DNA of 64,000 nucleotides from contig NZ_CANMUE010000003.1 of the NCBI RefSeq assembly GCF_947500975.1, positions 186,001-250,000 of the forward strand, read 5' to 3'. A program made the position numbers and the translations under genes. Shown piece by piece: positions 24,988 to 33,125 of the stretch. The stretch is from an uncultured Polaribacter sp. Lineage in GTDB: Bacteria > Bacteroidota > Bacteroidia > Flavobacteriales > Flavobacteriaceae. A model generated the notes under the pieces. That model searched no databases. It was not told the DNA's origin and saw only the letters and a program-made list of their open reading frames with translations. Every line of letters begins with the position of its first letter. Position 1 is the stretch's first letter.

Positions 24988-25192
24988 GACTTTATTTTAA
25001 AAAAATAAAAGTACTATAAAAACATTAATTTAAACTTTCCATTTTGGCTTAACTATTTATAGGGAGTTGATTTTAATCCCTATTTATAGTTAGGTCAAAA
25101 CAGGAATGGATTTGTTTTTTTTAATGATAACTTTTTCTGAAATTTGAAAAATAAAGAAGTTGCTATGAAAAAGAATACTTCTCTTAAAAAAC
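24972..25192 (+). repeat. promoter-module repeat, copy A
   Basis: The first of three similar copies. It spans the 5' end of the XRE gene, the divergent upstream region with its inverted repeat, and the conserved mini-ORF start MKKNTSLKK (ATG at 25165), which here continues as a 17-codon ORF. The remaining bases up to the Cys-rich lipoprotein are AT-rich with nothing recognisable. Confidence 0.8.
25051..25091 (+). promoter_or_regulatory. inverted-repeat operator candidate, copy A
   Basis: AACTATTTATAGGGA and TCCCTATTTATAGTT form 15-base arms (two mismatches) around an 11-base spacer. The arms are conserved in copies B and C. The position, between the divergent XRE gene and the gene it would control, suits an operator; alternatively the transcript could fold into this hairpin. 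Confidence 0.55.
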
Positions 25193-25288
25193 CGTTTTTT
25201 TATACTAAATTTTATTAGTAACAATTAAGTAGTTTTCAATAATTGTTAACTAAGAAATTTCTTAAAAGAATTTTCCAAAAAAATTAAA

Positions 25289-25726
25289 ATGAAACATATA
25301 TCAAAAATAGCTTTTGCTATAATCTTAAGTTTAACATTCTTTGCTTGTAATGAAAGTGATACTAATACGGGGGAGGATATTCAAAATACCAGTCAAGAAA
25401 TATTTGCTTCAAAAACTATTGAAATTTTTGAAGAACTAACAACTGAATATTTTCCAAAAGAAGATGTTAATTTTGTTGTTTACAAAGATAAAAATGGCTT
25501 TTTAATGGCAAAATATGAGTTAATTGGAACAACAAAAAAAGAAGTGCAAATGGGTTCATTTGCAAAGACAGAAAGAAGAGGAGATGGTGGTACCACTTGT
25601 GAGGGAAAATGGTCTTGCGGAAAAGCAATTTACAAGTGTTTAGAGAATGACCAAGACGCCTTAATCTCTGAAGGTGCTTGTACCGGTAGAACAGCATATT
25701 GTGTTACCTGCCAAGATCCTAAATAA
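25289..25726 (+). CDS. Cys-rich lipoprotein of unknown function
   Basis: A 145-residue predicted lipoprotein (MKHISKIAFAIILSLTFFAC; lipobox FFAC). The middle is acidic and plain. The C-terminal 45 residues are Cys-rich (GGTTCEGKWSCGKAIYKC, EGACTGRTAYCVTCQ), six cysteines that could make three disulfides outside the cytoplasm. I do not recognise the family. It lies downstream of promoter-module copy A, between it and copy B, and so belongs to the same accessory island as the toxin-like lipoprotein. A small secreted antibacterial or signalling role is possible but unproven. Confidence 0.75.
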   Translation: MKHISKIAFAIILSLTFFACNESDTNTGEDIQNTSQEIFASKTIEIFEELTTEYFPKEDVNFVVYKDKNGFLMAKYELIGTTKKEVQMGSFAKTERRGDGGTTCEGKWSCGKAIYKCLENDQDALISEGACTGRTAYCVTCQDPK

Positions 25727-25749
25727 AAATTTGGATATATACGTGGCAT

Positions 25750-26154
25750 AACACGGTAAATAAAAATAGCAGAAAAGTACAAACTACAAAGTTTCCACTT
25801 TTCTACTATCTTTATTACTAAACTGAAAGTAATTGTATTTTTTCTTTCAAGACTTTATTTTAAAAAAATAAAAATACTACAAAAACATTAATTTAAACTT
25901 TCCATTTTGGCTTAACTATTTATAGGGGGTTGGTTTTAATCCCTATAAATAGTTAGGTCAAAACAGGAATGGATTTGTTTTTTTTAATGATAACTTTTTC
26001 TGAAATTTGAAAAATGAAAGAAGTTGCTATGAAAAAGAATTCTTCTCTTAAAAACATCATTTTAATTATTTTGAATTTTATCAGTAATACTTGAATAAGT
26101 GATAATTTTTGATTTAGGTTTTAAAAAAGAAATGTCTAACTAATAATTTATTAT
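25750..26154 (+). repeat. promoter-module repeat, copy B
   Basis: About 400 bases nearly matching copy C and, over the central 220 bases, copy A. It begins with an AGCAGAAAAGT...ACTTTTCT(G/A)CT terminator-like hairpin, then a fragment of the XRE gene 5' end, the inverted repeat, and the mini-ORF MKKNSSLKNIILIILNFISNT (ATG at 26029). The remaining 90 bases before the next gene are AT-rich without clear features. Confidence 0.85.
25914..25954 (+). promoter_or_regulatory. inverted-repeat operator candidate, copy B
   Basis: AACTATTTATAGGG and CCCTATAAATAGTT are perfect 14-base arms around a 13-base spacer. The arms are better matched than in copy A, so complementarity has been maintained or restored. 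Confidence 0.55.
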
Positions 26155-26247
26155 TGGGTATAGACTTTTTTTGTGGTTTATATGGCTCATAAAAAGGCGG
26201 AATTGAATACTCAAAAATGAAAATTAATAACTAAATTTAAACAATTT

Positions 26248-28041
26248 ATGAAAAACAAAAAAATTAATTTTATCAAACTAAGAATTCTATTCTTTGGAAT
26301 TTCTCTCTTATTATGGAATTGTAATAATGAAGAAAGTGAGGTTACTATTAAAAATTCAGAACAAAATTCGACCTTTCAAATGTCATTTGAAAAAAACCTA
26401 AATTTAACTGAGGATATTATTATTTATGATTTAAAAATACCAATACAAAAAACATCATTACAGAAAAATAAAAGAACAGCTTTTTCTAAAACTAAAAATA
26501 ATTTTGAAGTTATTACAAATTCTGTCTCTAAAATAAAAACTGAAAATTATCAAGCCTTTACATTTCCTGTAAAAAATAGTTCTTCGGAATTTGATCTACA
26601 AAATTTTGTTGCTATCAAAAATAATGACGGAACTATTGAATATTTATTAATAAATTACATAAAAAATATAACCAAAAATTCTCACTTTCCATATCATATT
26701 AAATATGAAAAATTAGATAGTAATTTAAATTATTTAGATGAAAAGTATTTATATAAAAGTGAAGAAGATGGAGATAATCATTCAAACAATGATGAAGAAA
26801 GAGAATGTTATAAAATTGAATTCTTACCCTGTGGTTGTGGTGGAAAAGCAAATGGGCACCCTCCTTCTGGACCTGCTTGTTGCGCAGGAAGCCCTGCTGT
26901 TCTTGTAAAAACTGATTGTGATGATGTTGGTGGCGATGGTGGATCTATAGATTTCGAAGAACCTCCTTGTACTGAATGCGCTGTTGACCCTGATGGAAAT
27001 GCCCCAGTAGTTGTAAGTCCTGAAGGTAATTGGGTAAGTACTAATAATGGTAATTCTGGTACCACAGTAGAACATTACATTTACGAAGGAGATGAAGAAT
27101 GTCTTGCTGACGGTTCTTGTACACCTCCTTTATATATTCCTTTAGTTAGTGAACAAACTTTAGAACAAAAATTAAAATTATCATCTGAAGAACATAATTG
27201 GTTAAATAATTCGGAAAATTATGAAATTAAAACTGAAATCGAAGAATTTATAGAAAATAACAATTCTGAAGAAGCTGAAAAATTTGCAAAAAACATTATT
27301 AATTTAGGCACAGATTTAGGTAGTTTTAATACAGAAATAAATTCTACAACATTTGATACACTAAATAACCCGTGGTTAGATATTTTAAGAGAGTATGCAA
27401 AACGACTAGAACAATTAAAAGATGAAATTCCACAAATTTTATGGGATAAAATGAACGAATATCTTGACAGGCAACTTATAACTGCATTAACTAAAACTGC
27501 ATTTAAATTTAATCCTGACGCTGATACTACCAAAGAATCTAACAAACAGCACGAATTTGAAAATGATGGAAAAAGAAGTGTTGGAATTTTACTTTATGAA
27601 TTTGCTAACGGTGAAGGATTAGATGAAAGAGAATTTACAGATGGAGATTTTTGGGATAAATTCTTTGAAGGTGATAGAAAAGCTAAAATTAAGGCGGATT
27701 TTGAAAGTGTTTTAATTAAAGAAAGTTTAACTTTTAATCAATTTGTTGCCAATGGTACTTTTCTTGAAAGTAGTTACAAATTTAGTCCTGACCATGCAGG
27801 TGTTTTAGAATCTTTTGAAGAACATAAAAATGCTAATTGGGTTCAGTTTTTTGTAGGGGGCTCAAGTATTGAATATAGACCATCTTCTCAAAGTGGATAT
27901 ATTAATGTGAAATTAATTAATCCAACTAGTAGACACTCTTTATTACTTCATATAGGTGACAATTACAATAGACATTCACAAGAAACAGTTCCCCTTTCAA
28001 CTATCACTCAATATTTTTATATAAAAATAAAAATTAATTAA
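26248..28041 (+). CDS. large lipoprotein, candidate polymorphic toxin
   Basis: A 597-residue predicted lipoprotein: MKNKKINFIKLRILFFGISL with Cys in LLWNCNN. Residues about 190-300 form a Cys/Gly/Pro-rich segment (FLPCGCGGKANGHPPSGPAC, TDCDDVGGDGG, CADGSCTPP-like). Next comes a helical linker (SSEEHNWLNNSENYEIKTEI, NNNSEEAEKFAKNIINL) which I associate with Bacteroidota toxin proteins having a constant N-terminus and variable tip. The last 90 residues (DHAGVLESFEEHKNANWVQF, INPTSRHSLLLHIGDNYNRH) would be the effector tip; I cannot assign its activity. A small lipoprotein starts two bases after the stop, as expected of an immunity gene. Toxin function is inferred. Confidence 0.7.
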   Translation: MKNKKINFIKLRILFFGISLLLWNCNNEESEVTIKNSEQNSTFQMSFEKNLNLTEDIIIYDLKIPIQKTSLQKNKRTAFSKTKNNFEVITNSVSKIKTENYQAFTFPVKNSSSEFDLQNFVAIKNNDGTIEYLLINYIKNITKNSHFPYHIKYEKLDSNLNYLDEKYLYKSEEDGDNHSNNDEERECYKIEFLPCGCGGKANGHPPSGPACCAGSPAVLVKTDCDDVGGDGGSIDFEEPPCTECAVDPDGNAPVVVSPEGNWVSTNNGNSGTTVEHYIYEGDEECLADGSCTPPLYIPLVSEQTLEQKLKLSSEEHNWLNNSENYEIKTEIEEFIENNNSEEAEKFAKNIINLGTDLGSFNTEINSTTFDTLNNPWLDILREYAKRLEQLKDEIPQILWDKMNEYLDRQLITALTKTAFKFNPDADTTKESNKQHEFENDGKRSVGILLYEFANGEGLDEREFTDGDFWDKFFEGDRKAKIKADFESVLIKESLTFNQFVANGTFLESSYKFSPDHAGVLESFEEHKNANWVQFFVGGSSIEYRPSSQSGYINVKLINPTSRHSLLLHIGDNYNRHSQETVPLSTITQYFYIKIKIN

Positions 28042-28043
28042 AA

Positions 28044-28427
28044 ATGAAAAAATTATTAGTGTTAATAATCATTATTTTGGTATTGAGTACATGCAAATAT
28101 TTTAGAGGAGATAATTGTAATAATACAATGCCAATAGTTGGTACATATGAAAATATCTATGATAAAAAAGCTGAAAATATTTTAATCATTAAAAATGATG
28201 GAACTTTTGAGCAATTTTTCAAAAAAGAAGATGTTTTAAAAAAAAACAGCGGAACTTGGAAGTTTTTCAAAGAAAGTTGTAATATACGTTTTAAGAATCT
28301 AAAATTACTTCATGATTTATCGACATCAAATAGTAAGTTTTTTAAAAAATCTGGTACATACAGATTAAATAATATAGTTTTTGTAGAGGGATTGAGCTAT
28401 GAATTTAATTATTATAGAACAGATTAA
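28044..28427 (+). CDS. small lipoprotein, candidate immunity partner
   Basis: A 127-residue predicted lipoprotein (MKKLLVLIIIILVLSTCKYF; Cys17 in LSTC). The mature part looks like a small beta-barrel lipocalin-type domain: IVGTYENIYDKKAENILIIK, GTFEQFFKKE, SGTWKFFKESCNIRFKNLKL and SGTYRLNNIVFVEG follow the GxYxxx/GxW pattern. It begins two bases after the large lipoprotein, hence co-translated. Surface-anchored immunity to a lipoprotein toxin is the simplest reading, but no direct evidence exists. Confidence 0.72.
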   Translation: MKKLLVLIIIILVLSTCKYFRGDNCNNTMPIVGTYENIYDKKAENILIIKNDGTFEQFFKKEDVLKKNSGTWKFFKESCNIRFKNLKLLHDLSTSNSKFFKKSGTYRLNNIVFVEGLSYEFNYYRTD

Positions 28428-28606
28428 AAAACACAAACAACAACACGGTATATAAAAAATAGCAGAAAAGTACAAACTACAAAGTTTCCACTTTTCTGCT
28501 ATCTTTATTACTAAACTGAAAGTAATTGTATTTTTTCTTTCAAGATTTTATTTTAAAAAAATAAAAATACTACAAAAACATTAATTTAAACTTTCCATTT
28601 TGGCTT

Positions 28607-28647
28607 AACTATTTATAGGGGGTTGGTTTTAATCCCTATAAATAGTT
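28607..28647 (+). promoter_or_regulatory. inverted-repeat operator candidate, copy C
   Basis: Perfect 14-base arms AACTATTTATAGGG and CCCTATAAATAGTT with a 13-base spacer, the same as in copy B, although no intact gene lies downstream. Confidence 0.5.
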
Positions 28648-28813
28648 AGGTCAAAACAGGAATGGATTTGTTTTTTTTAATGATAACTTTTTCTGAAATT
28701 TGAAAAATGAAAGAAGTTGCTATGAAAAAGAATACTTCTCTTAAAAACATCATTTTTTTATGCTGAACTCGTTTCAGTAACAATGAAGCAATTTTTCAAT
28801 AAAAGAAAATCCT

Positions 28814-28870
28814 CATCAAAGATTATCACTTATTCAAGTATTACTAATGAATAAGTGATAATCTTTGATG
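28814..28870. repeat. perfect 23-bp inverted repeat
   Basis: Two 23-base arms beginning CATCAAAGATTATCACTTAT pair without mismatch around an 11-base loop (AGTATTACTAA). Copy B keeps only the right arm, with changes (TTGAATAAGTGATAATTTTT). The arms are not followed by a T tract, so this is not a standard terminator. Confidence 0.75.
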
Positions 28871-28958
28871 TAGGTTTTAAACAAGAAATATCTAACTAAG
28901 AATTTATTATGTTTAATATTGAGTAAAATTTGTAGAGTTTAATTGTTTTATTAAATAA

Positions 28959-29594
28959 TTATTTCCTCCCAAAATCTGCAGGAATTTCTCCCCAAGCTTT
29001 CGTTTCCCATTTTAAGATTGGGTTTTTATACGTGTTTTCTTTGAGCCAATTTTCAGCTCTTCTTATCAATTCTAATAAATCTTTATTAGTAGCATCAAAA
29101 TGTAAATTAGTTTTACATTTTTTTTGTTTTATCCAACTCATAGCAATTTTGGAATCAGAATAAATAGGAACATCTTCTTTATTTTTACTTTTAAGAAGGG
29201 CAATTCCATGCACTAAAGCCAAAAACTCACCAATATTATTAGTTCCTTTTTTAAAAGGCCCTTTGATAAAAATTTGTTGTTTATTGTGTGTTAAAACACC
29301 TCTATATTCCATTTTTCCAGGATTACCACTACAAGCAGCATCTACAGATATACTTTCTAAATTTGGTGACCCATACTTAGCTTTTTCAGCAGAAGATAAA
29401 GTTGGTTTCTTGGTATTTTTCCCTTTATAATCTTCATATTTTTTAGTGGCTGCAATTTCAGCTTCATCTAAATTTGTAAAAGATTTGTACTGTGCACCTT
29501 CAAAACCATCAATTTGTTTTTTACAAGCATTCCAAGAAGTAAAAACGCCCGTTTTTCTTCCGTTCCAAACCACATAGAATTTTTTTTTACTCAT
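28959..29594 (-). CDS. ribonuclease H with N-terminal viroplasmin domain
   Basis: A 211-residue RNase H1-type enzyme that cleaves RNA in RNA:DNA hybrids. Residues 1-50 are the hybrid-binding (viroplasmin/RHBD) domain: KKFYVVWNGRKTGVFTSWNA and FEGAQYKSFTNLDEA. After a linker, the catalytic RNase H fold starts with SVDAACSGNPGKMEYRGVL (Asp85), has Glu123 in NNIGEFLALVHG and Asp147 in IYSDSKIAMSWI. Its ATG lies inside the last codons of purN (eight-base overlap), so the two are translationally coupled. Confidence 0.92.
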   Translation of the reverse strand: MSKKKFYVVWNGRKTGVFTSWNACKKQIDGFEGAQYKSFTNLDEAEIAATKKYEDYKGKNTKKPTLSSAEKAKYGSPNLESISVDAACSGNPGKMEYRGVLTHNKQQIFIKGPFKKGTNNIGEFLALVHGIALLKSKNKEDVPIYSDSKIAMSWIKQKKCKTNLHFDATNKDLLELIRRAENWLKENTYKNPILKWETKAWGEIPADFGRK

Positions 29595-30159
29595 TTGTTT
29601 CCATAATTACCTCTTCAATAATTCTTGGAAAATAACGCTGCTCTAATTCATGAATTTTAGCAGCAATAGTTTTTGGAGTATCCTCAGTTGTAAGCTGCGT
29701 TTTTGCTTGATAAATTATGGCACCTTCATCATAATTTTCATTTACATAATGAATGGTAATACCTGTTTCTGTTTCATTATTTTCTTTAACAGCGTTATGT
29801 ACATGCATGCCATACATACCTTTACCACCATATTTTGGTAATAAAGCAGGATGAATATTTATAATTTTATTTGGAAACGCTTTTATAATTTTTTCAGGAA
29901 TTTTCCATAAAAAACCCGCTAAAATAATGTAATCTGCCTGTTCTTTTAAGAGATTTAAAATAGTATCTTCTTTTAAAAAATCAGTTCTATTGAAATGTAA
30001 ACAACTGATATTTAAATTTTTACATCTATCAAATACTTTGGCATGCTCATTGTTACACAACACTTGAGTAACTTTAGCTATTTTAGTGTGATTAAAAAAC
30101 TTAATAATATTCTCTGCGTTCGTTCCAGAACCAGATGCAAAAACAACAATTCGCTTCAT
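29587..30159 (-). CDS. purN: phosphoribosylglycinamide formyltransferase
   Basis: A 190-residue GAR transformylase using 10-formyl-THF in purine synthesis. It shows IVVFASGSGTNAENII at the N-terminus, the formyl-folate region FLWKIPEKII, the signature NIHPALLPKYGGKGMYGMHV with catalytic His, and ETGITIHYVNENYDEGAIIY with the catalytic Asp. Length is typical. It is divergent from acpP (170-base gap) and first of a two-gene unit with the RNase H gene. Confidence 0.95.
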   Translation of the reverse strand: MKRIVVFASGSGTNAENIIKFFNHTKIAKVTQVLCNNEHAKVFDRCKNLNISCLHFNRTDFLKEDTILNLLKEQADYIILAGFLWKIPEKIIKAFPNKIINIHPALLPKYGGKGMYGMHVHNAVKENNETETGITIHYVNENYDEGAIIYQAKTQLTTEDTPKTIAAKIHELEQRYFPRIIEEVIMETNE

Positions 30160-30291
30160 AACTACATTTCTAGATTACAAAAAAAAGAATAATTATTAAC
30201 AAAGTGGTATTAAATGAATAGAGATTCAATAAAATTATTTATTTTAGATATCATTTTACGGGTAAAAATTAGTTATAATTAATAAGATTTG

Positions 30292-30299
30292 TATTTTTG
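30292..30299 (+). promoter_or_regulatory. -7 promoter box of acpP
   Basis: TATTTTTG matches TAnnTTTG, about 30 bases before the acpP ATG; it should drive the acpP-fabF-rnc unit. Confidence 0.55.
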
Positions 30300-30329
30300 C
30301 CCCGATTTAAAATTTAAAATTAAAAAATT

Positions 30330-30566
30330 ATGTCAGACATTGCATCAAGAGTAAAAGCGATTATCGTAGACAAATTAGGAGTTGACGATAACGAAGTAAC
30401 AACAGAAGCTAGCTTCACAAACGATTTAGGAGCAGATTCTTTAGATACTGTTGAGTTAATTATGGAATTCGAAAAAGAATTTGATATTCAAATTCCAGAT
30501 GATCAAGCTGAAAACATCGGTACAGTTGGTCAAGCAGTTAGCTATATAGAAGAAGCAAAAAAGTAA
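30330..30566 (+). CDS. acpP: acyl carrier protein
   Basis: A 78-residue acidic carrier of fatty acid synthesis. The phosphopantetheine attachment motif [18 protein letters not shown] places Ser37 as the modified residue. All family features are present ([20 protein letters not shown]). It is followed after seven bases by fabF and then by rnc, the standard order. Acts in the cytosol as acyl carrier for FabF and other FAS II enzymes. Confidence 0.97.
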   Translation: MSDIASRVKAIIVDKLGVDDNEVTTEASFTNDLGADSLDTVELIMEFEKEFDIQIPDDQAENIGTVGQAVSYIEEAKK

Positions 30567-30573
30567 TATTTAT

Positions 30574-31827
30574 ATGCAATTAAAACGAGTAGTAGTAACT
30601 GGACTTGGAGCATTAACGCCAATAGGAAACAATATTGAAGAATATTGGAACGCATTAGTTAACGGAGTTAGCGGAGCTGCTCCTATAACGCATTTTGACG
30701 CTTCCAAGTCCAAAACTCGTTTTGCTTGTGAAGTAAAAAACTTTAATCCTACAGATTTTATCAATAGAAAGGATGCTCGTAAAATGGATAAATTTGCGCA
30801 ATATGCAATGGTAGCTTCAGATGAAGCAATTGCAGATTCGAATTTAGATTTAGATACCATTAATAAATTACGAGTAGGTGTTATCTGGGGTGCAGGAATT
30901 GGTGGTTTAGAAACCTTACAGACAGAAGTTTTAAACTTTGCCAAAGGTGATGGAACACCAAAATTTAATCCTTTCTTTATTCCAAAAATGATTGCAGATA
31001 TTGCACCTGGAAACATTTCTATAAAACATGGTTTTATGGGACCAAATTATACAACGGTTTCTGCTTGTGCATCTTCTGCAAATGCAATGATAGATGCTCT
31101 AAGTTATATAAGACTAGGGTATTGCGATGTAATTGTTACTGGAGGTAGTGAGGCCACCGTTACAGTTGCAGGCGTTGGTGGTTTTAATGCTATGCATGCT
31201 TTATCAACAAGAAATGAAAGCCCAGAAACTGCCTCAAGACCATTTGATGTAACTAGAGAAGGTTTTGTTTTAGGAGAAGGAGCTGGTGCACTTGTTTTAG
31301 AGGAATATGAACACGCCAAAGCAAGAGGCGCTAAAATTTATGCAGAAGTAATTGGTGGAGGTATGTCATCTGACGCACATCATATTACAGCACCACATCC
31401 AGAAGGAATTGGAGTTATTGCTGTAATGAAAAATTGTTTAGAAAATGCTGGTATTAAACCAGAAGATGTAGATCATATTAATACACATGGTACTTCTACT
31501 CCGCTTGGAGATGTAGCAGAATTAAAAGCGATTTCAGCAGTTTTTGGAGATCATGCCAAGAATATTAATATTAACTCTACAAAATCAATGACAGGTCATT
31601 TATTAGGTGCAGCAGGAGCAGTAGAATCTATTGCCTCTATATTAGCCATGAAACATGGTATTGTACCACCTACAATAAATCATACTACTATTGATGAAAA
31701 TATAAACCCAGAATTAAACTTAACTTTAAATAAGCCTCAAAAAAGGGAAATTAAAGTAGCTATGAGTAATACTTTTGGTTTTGGAGGCCATAATGCATGT
31801 GTTGCCTTTAAAAAACTGGAAGAATAG
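30574..31827 (+). CDS. fabF: beta-ketoacyl-ACP synthase II
   Basis: A 417-residue condensing enzyme that extends acyl chains with malonyl-ACP. The KAS catalytic triad is visible: Cys165 in TVSACASSANAMIDA, His about 305 in HINTHGTSTPLGD and His about 342 in KSMTGHLLGAAGA. N-terminal VVVTGLGALTPIGN and C-terminal SNTFGFGGHNACVAF are typical. Transcribed with acpP upstream and rnc five bases downstream. Confidence 0.96.
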   Translation: MQLKRVVVTGLGALTPIGNNIEEYWNALVNGVSGAAPITHFDASKSKTRFACEVKNFNPTDFINRKDARKMDKFAQYAMVASDEAIADSNLDLDTINKLRVGVIWGAGIGGLETLQTEVLNFAKGDGTPKFNPFFIPKMIADIAPGNISIKHGFMGPNYTTVSACASSANAMIDALSYIRLGYCDVIVTGGSEATVTVAGVGGFNAMHALSTRNESPETASRPFDVTREGFVLGEGAGALVLEEYEHAKARGAKIYAEVIGGGMSSDAHHITAPHPEGIGVIAVMKNCLENAGIKPEDVDHINTHGTSTPLGDVAELKAISAVFGDHAKNININSTKSMTGHLLGAAGAVESIASILAMKHGIVPPTINHTTIDENINPELNLTLNKPQKREIKVAMSNTFGFGGHNACVAFKKLEE

Positions 31828-31832
31828 TTTAT

Positions 31833-32570
31833 ATGAGCTTTATTCAAAAAATAGTAAACCCAACTTCTATTGAAAATAAACAATTAAAGCTCGAATTAAA
31901 AAATCTTCTAAATTTTACTCCAAAAAAAATAAATTACTACAAAAAAGCATTTACACATAGATCTGTGCAAATGATTGATAAAAATGGAATTCCTATTAAT
32001 TATGAACGCTTAGAGTTCTTAGGAGATTCTATTTTAGGGTCTGTAATTGCTGCTTATTTATTTAAAAAAGTACCAACTGGATCAGAAGGTTATTTAACTC
32101 AAATGCGCTCTAAAGTTGTTAGTAGAGAGCATTTAAATAAACTAGGTAAAGATTTAAATTTAATTCGTTTTGTAAAAAGTAATATCGATGAATTTAATAT
32201 TGGAGAAAATATTCATGGCAATATTTTTGAAGCTTTAATTGGTGCTATTTATTTAGATAAAGGGTATAACTTTTGCCAAAAATTTATACATAGTAATGTT
32301 ATTGTGCCTTATGTTGATATTAAAAAAATGGAAGGCAAAATTACTAGTTATAAAGGGGTTATAATTGAGTGGTGCCAAAAACAAAAGAAAAAATACAAGT
32401 TTGAAACCTATGAAGACTCTGGTAATGAGCCTATAAAACACTTTAGTGTTAAGATTATGATAGATGGAGTACAGATTGCAAAAGGTAGAGCAACATCAAA
32501 AAAGAAAGCCGAAGAACAGGCATCAAAAAGAGTTTATTACACTTTCCAAAATGAAATATCTATAGGGTAA
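31833..32570 (+). CDS. rnc: ribonuclease III
   Basis: A 245-residue double-strand-specific endoribonuclease. The catalytic domain has the signature NYERLEFLGDSILG and the second acidic site GNIFEALIGAIYLDKG. The C-terminal dsRNA-binding domain is YKGVIIEWCQKQKKKYKFET to GRATSKKKAEEQASKRVYY. It processes rRNA precursors and structured mRNA; the inserted IVS-like cassette in the sdh operon is a conceivable substrate. Last gene of the acpP-fabF-rnc run before an 80-base gap. Confidence 0.95.
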   Translation: MSFIQKIVNPTSIENKQLKLELKNLLNFTPKKINYYKKAFTHRSVQMIDKNGIPINYERLEFLGDSILGSVIAAYLFKKVPTGSEGYLTQMRSKVVSREHLNKLGKDLNLIRFVKSNIDEFNIGENIHGNIFEALIGAIYLDKGYNFCQKFIHSNVIVPYVDIKKMEGKITSYKGVIIEWCQKQKKKYKFETYEDSGNEPIKHFSVKIMIDGVQIAKGRATSKKKAEEQASKRVYYTFQNEISIG

Positions 32571-32652
32571 ACTACGATAACGTTTTCGTTAATATCCGCT
32601 GAAAACTCATAAACTATTAGTAATTTAGCAAATTATAATTAGTTAATAATTT

Positions 32653-33123
32653 ATGCAAATTCACTCTTTAGGCTTAGATGATTTTTCTGAAGATGAATAT
32701 TCTTTAATAGGAATTCATACTACTTTAGAAGATTATAAATTAGCTTATTTATTGAATAAGAATTTACAAACTGGTTTTTATAAATTTAAAGAGAATTTAA
32801 AGTTTGAAACTTTGCAAGAAAAAGCATCGTTTTCAATTTTTAACTACTCGAGTAAGAAGTATGATTTCGATTGGTTTTTAATTGCAAATAGTTTTAAAAG
32901 AGAAAATCAAACTGTTTCTAATGAACTGCTTTTAACATCAGAAACAAAAACATATTTAATTCCAGAAAAGAAAAAAGTAGATTTTTTTATTAAAATATCT
33001 GGAGATGCACAGTATGATTTTGTATCTGAAACTGTAGAAAAAATAAAAAAAATAGATCAAGTAATAACATCTTATTTGATTGATAAAAACACATTAAAAT
33101 CGAAAGATTTTTTAATATTTTAA
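32653..33123 (+). CDS. IPExxxVDY family protein
   Basis: A 156-residue protein of the Bacteroidota-specific IPExxxVDY family, named for a motif present here as LIPEKKKVDFFIKISG (Phe instead of the final Tyr). N-terminal SEDEYSLIGIHTTLEDYKLA and NFSF-like segments also fit. No known activity. Its place immediately before pyk (two bases between stop and start) is conserved in the phylum as far as I know. No signal peptide, so cytosolic. Confidence 0.85.
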   Translation: MQIHSLGLDDFSEDEYSLIGIHTTLEDYKLAYLLNKNLQTGFYKFKENLKFETLQEKASFSIFNYSSKKYDFDWFLIANSFKRENQTVSNELLLTSETKTYLIPEKKKVDFFIKISGDAQYDFVSETVEKIKKIDQVITSYLIDKNTLKSKDFLIF

Positions 33124-33125
33124 GT

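Larger units (their letters stand above)
28442..28910 (+). repeat. promoter-module repeat, copy C
   Basis: Nearly the same as copy B, including the AGCAGAAAAG/CTTTTCTGCT hairpin, the XRE 5' fragment, the inverted repeat and a mini-ORF MKKNTSLKNIIFLC (ATG at 28722). It differs by an insertion that creates a long perfect hairpin. No gene follows in this orientation; the next gene is rnhA on the other strand, so this copy is a remnant or end scar. Confidence 0.85.

Noticed and set aside
26808..27075. Overlapping minus-strand ORFs inside the large lipoprotein gene
   Set aside because: Composition effect of the Cys/Gly/Pro-rich coding region; no promoter, family match or ribosome site.
25752..28910. 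CRISPR array
   Set aside because: The repeats are only three, hundreds of bases long, and separated by genes rather than short spacers; no cas genes.
24972..28910. Insertion sequence as the source of the three repeats
   Set aside because: No transposase and no terminal inverted repeats at the copy borders; the copies are a promoter region with partial gene ends.
30570..31319. Long minus-strand ORFs opposite fabF
   Set aside because: Antisense shadows of a clear, complete fabF gene with no recognisable domains.
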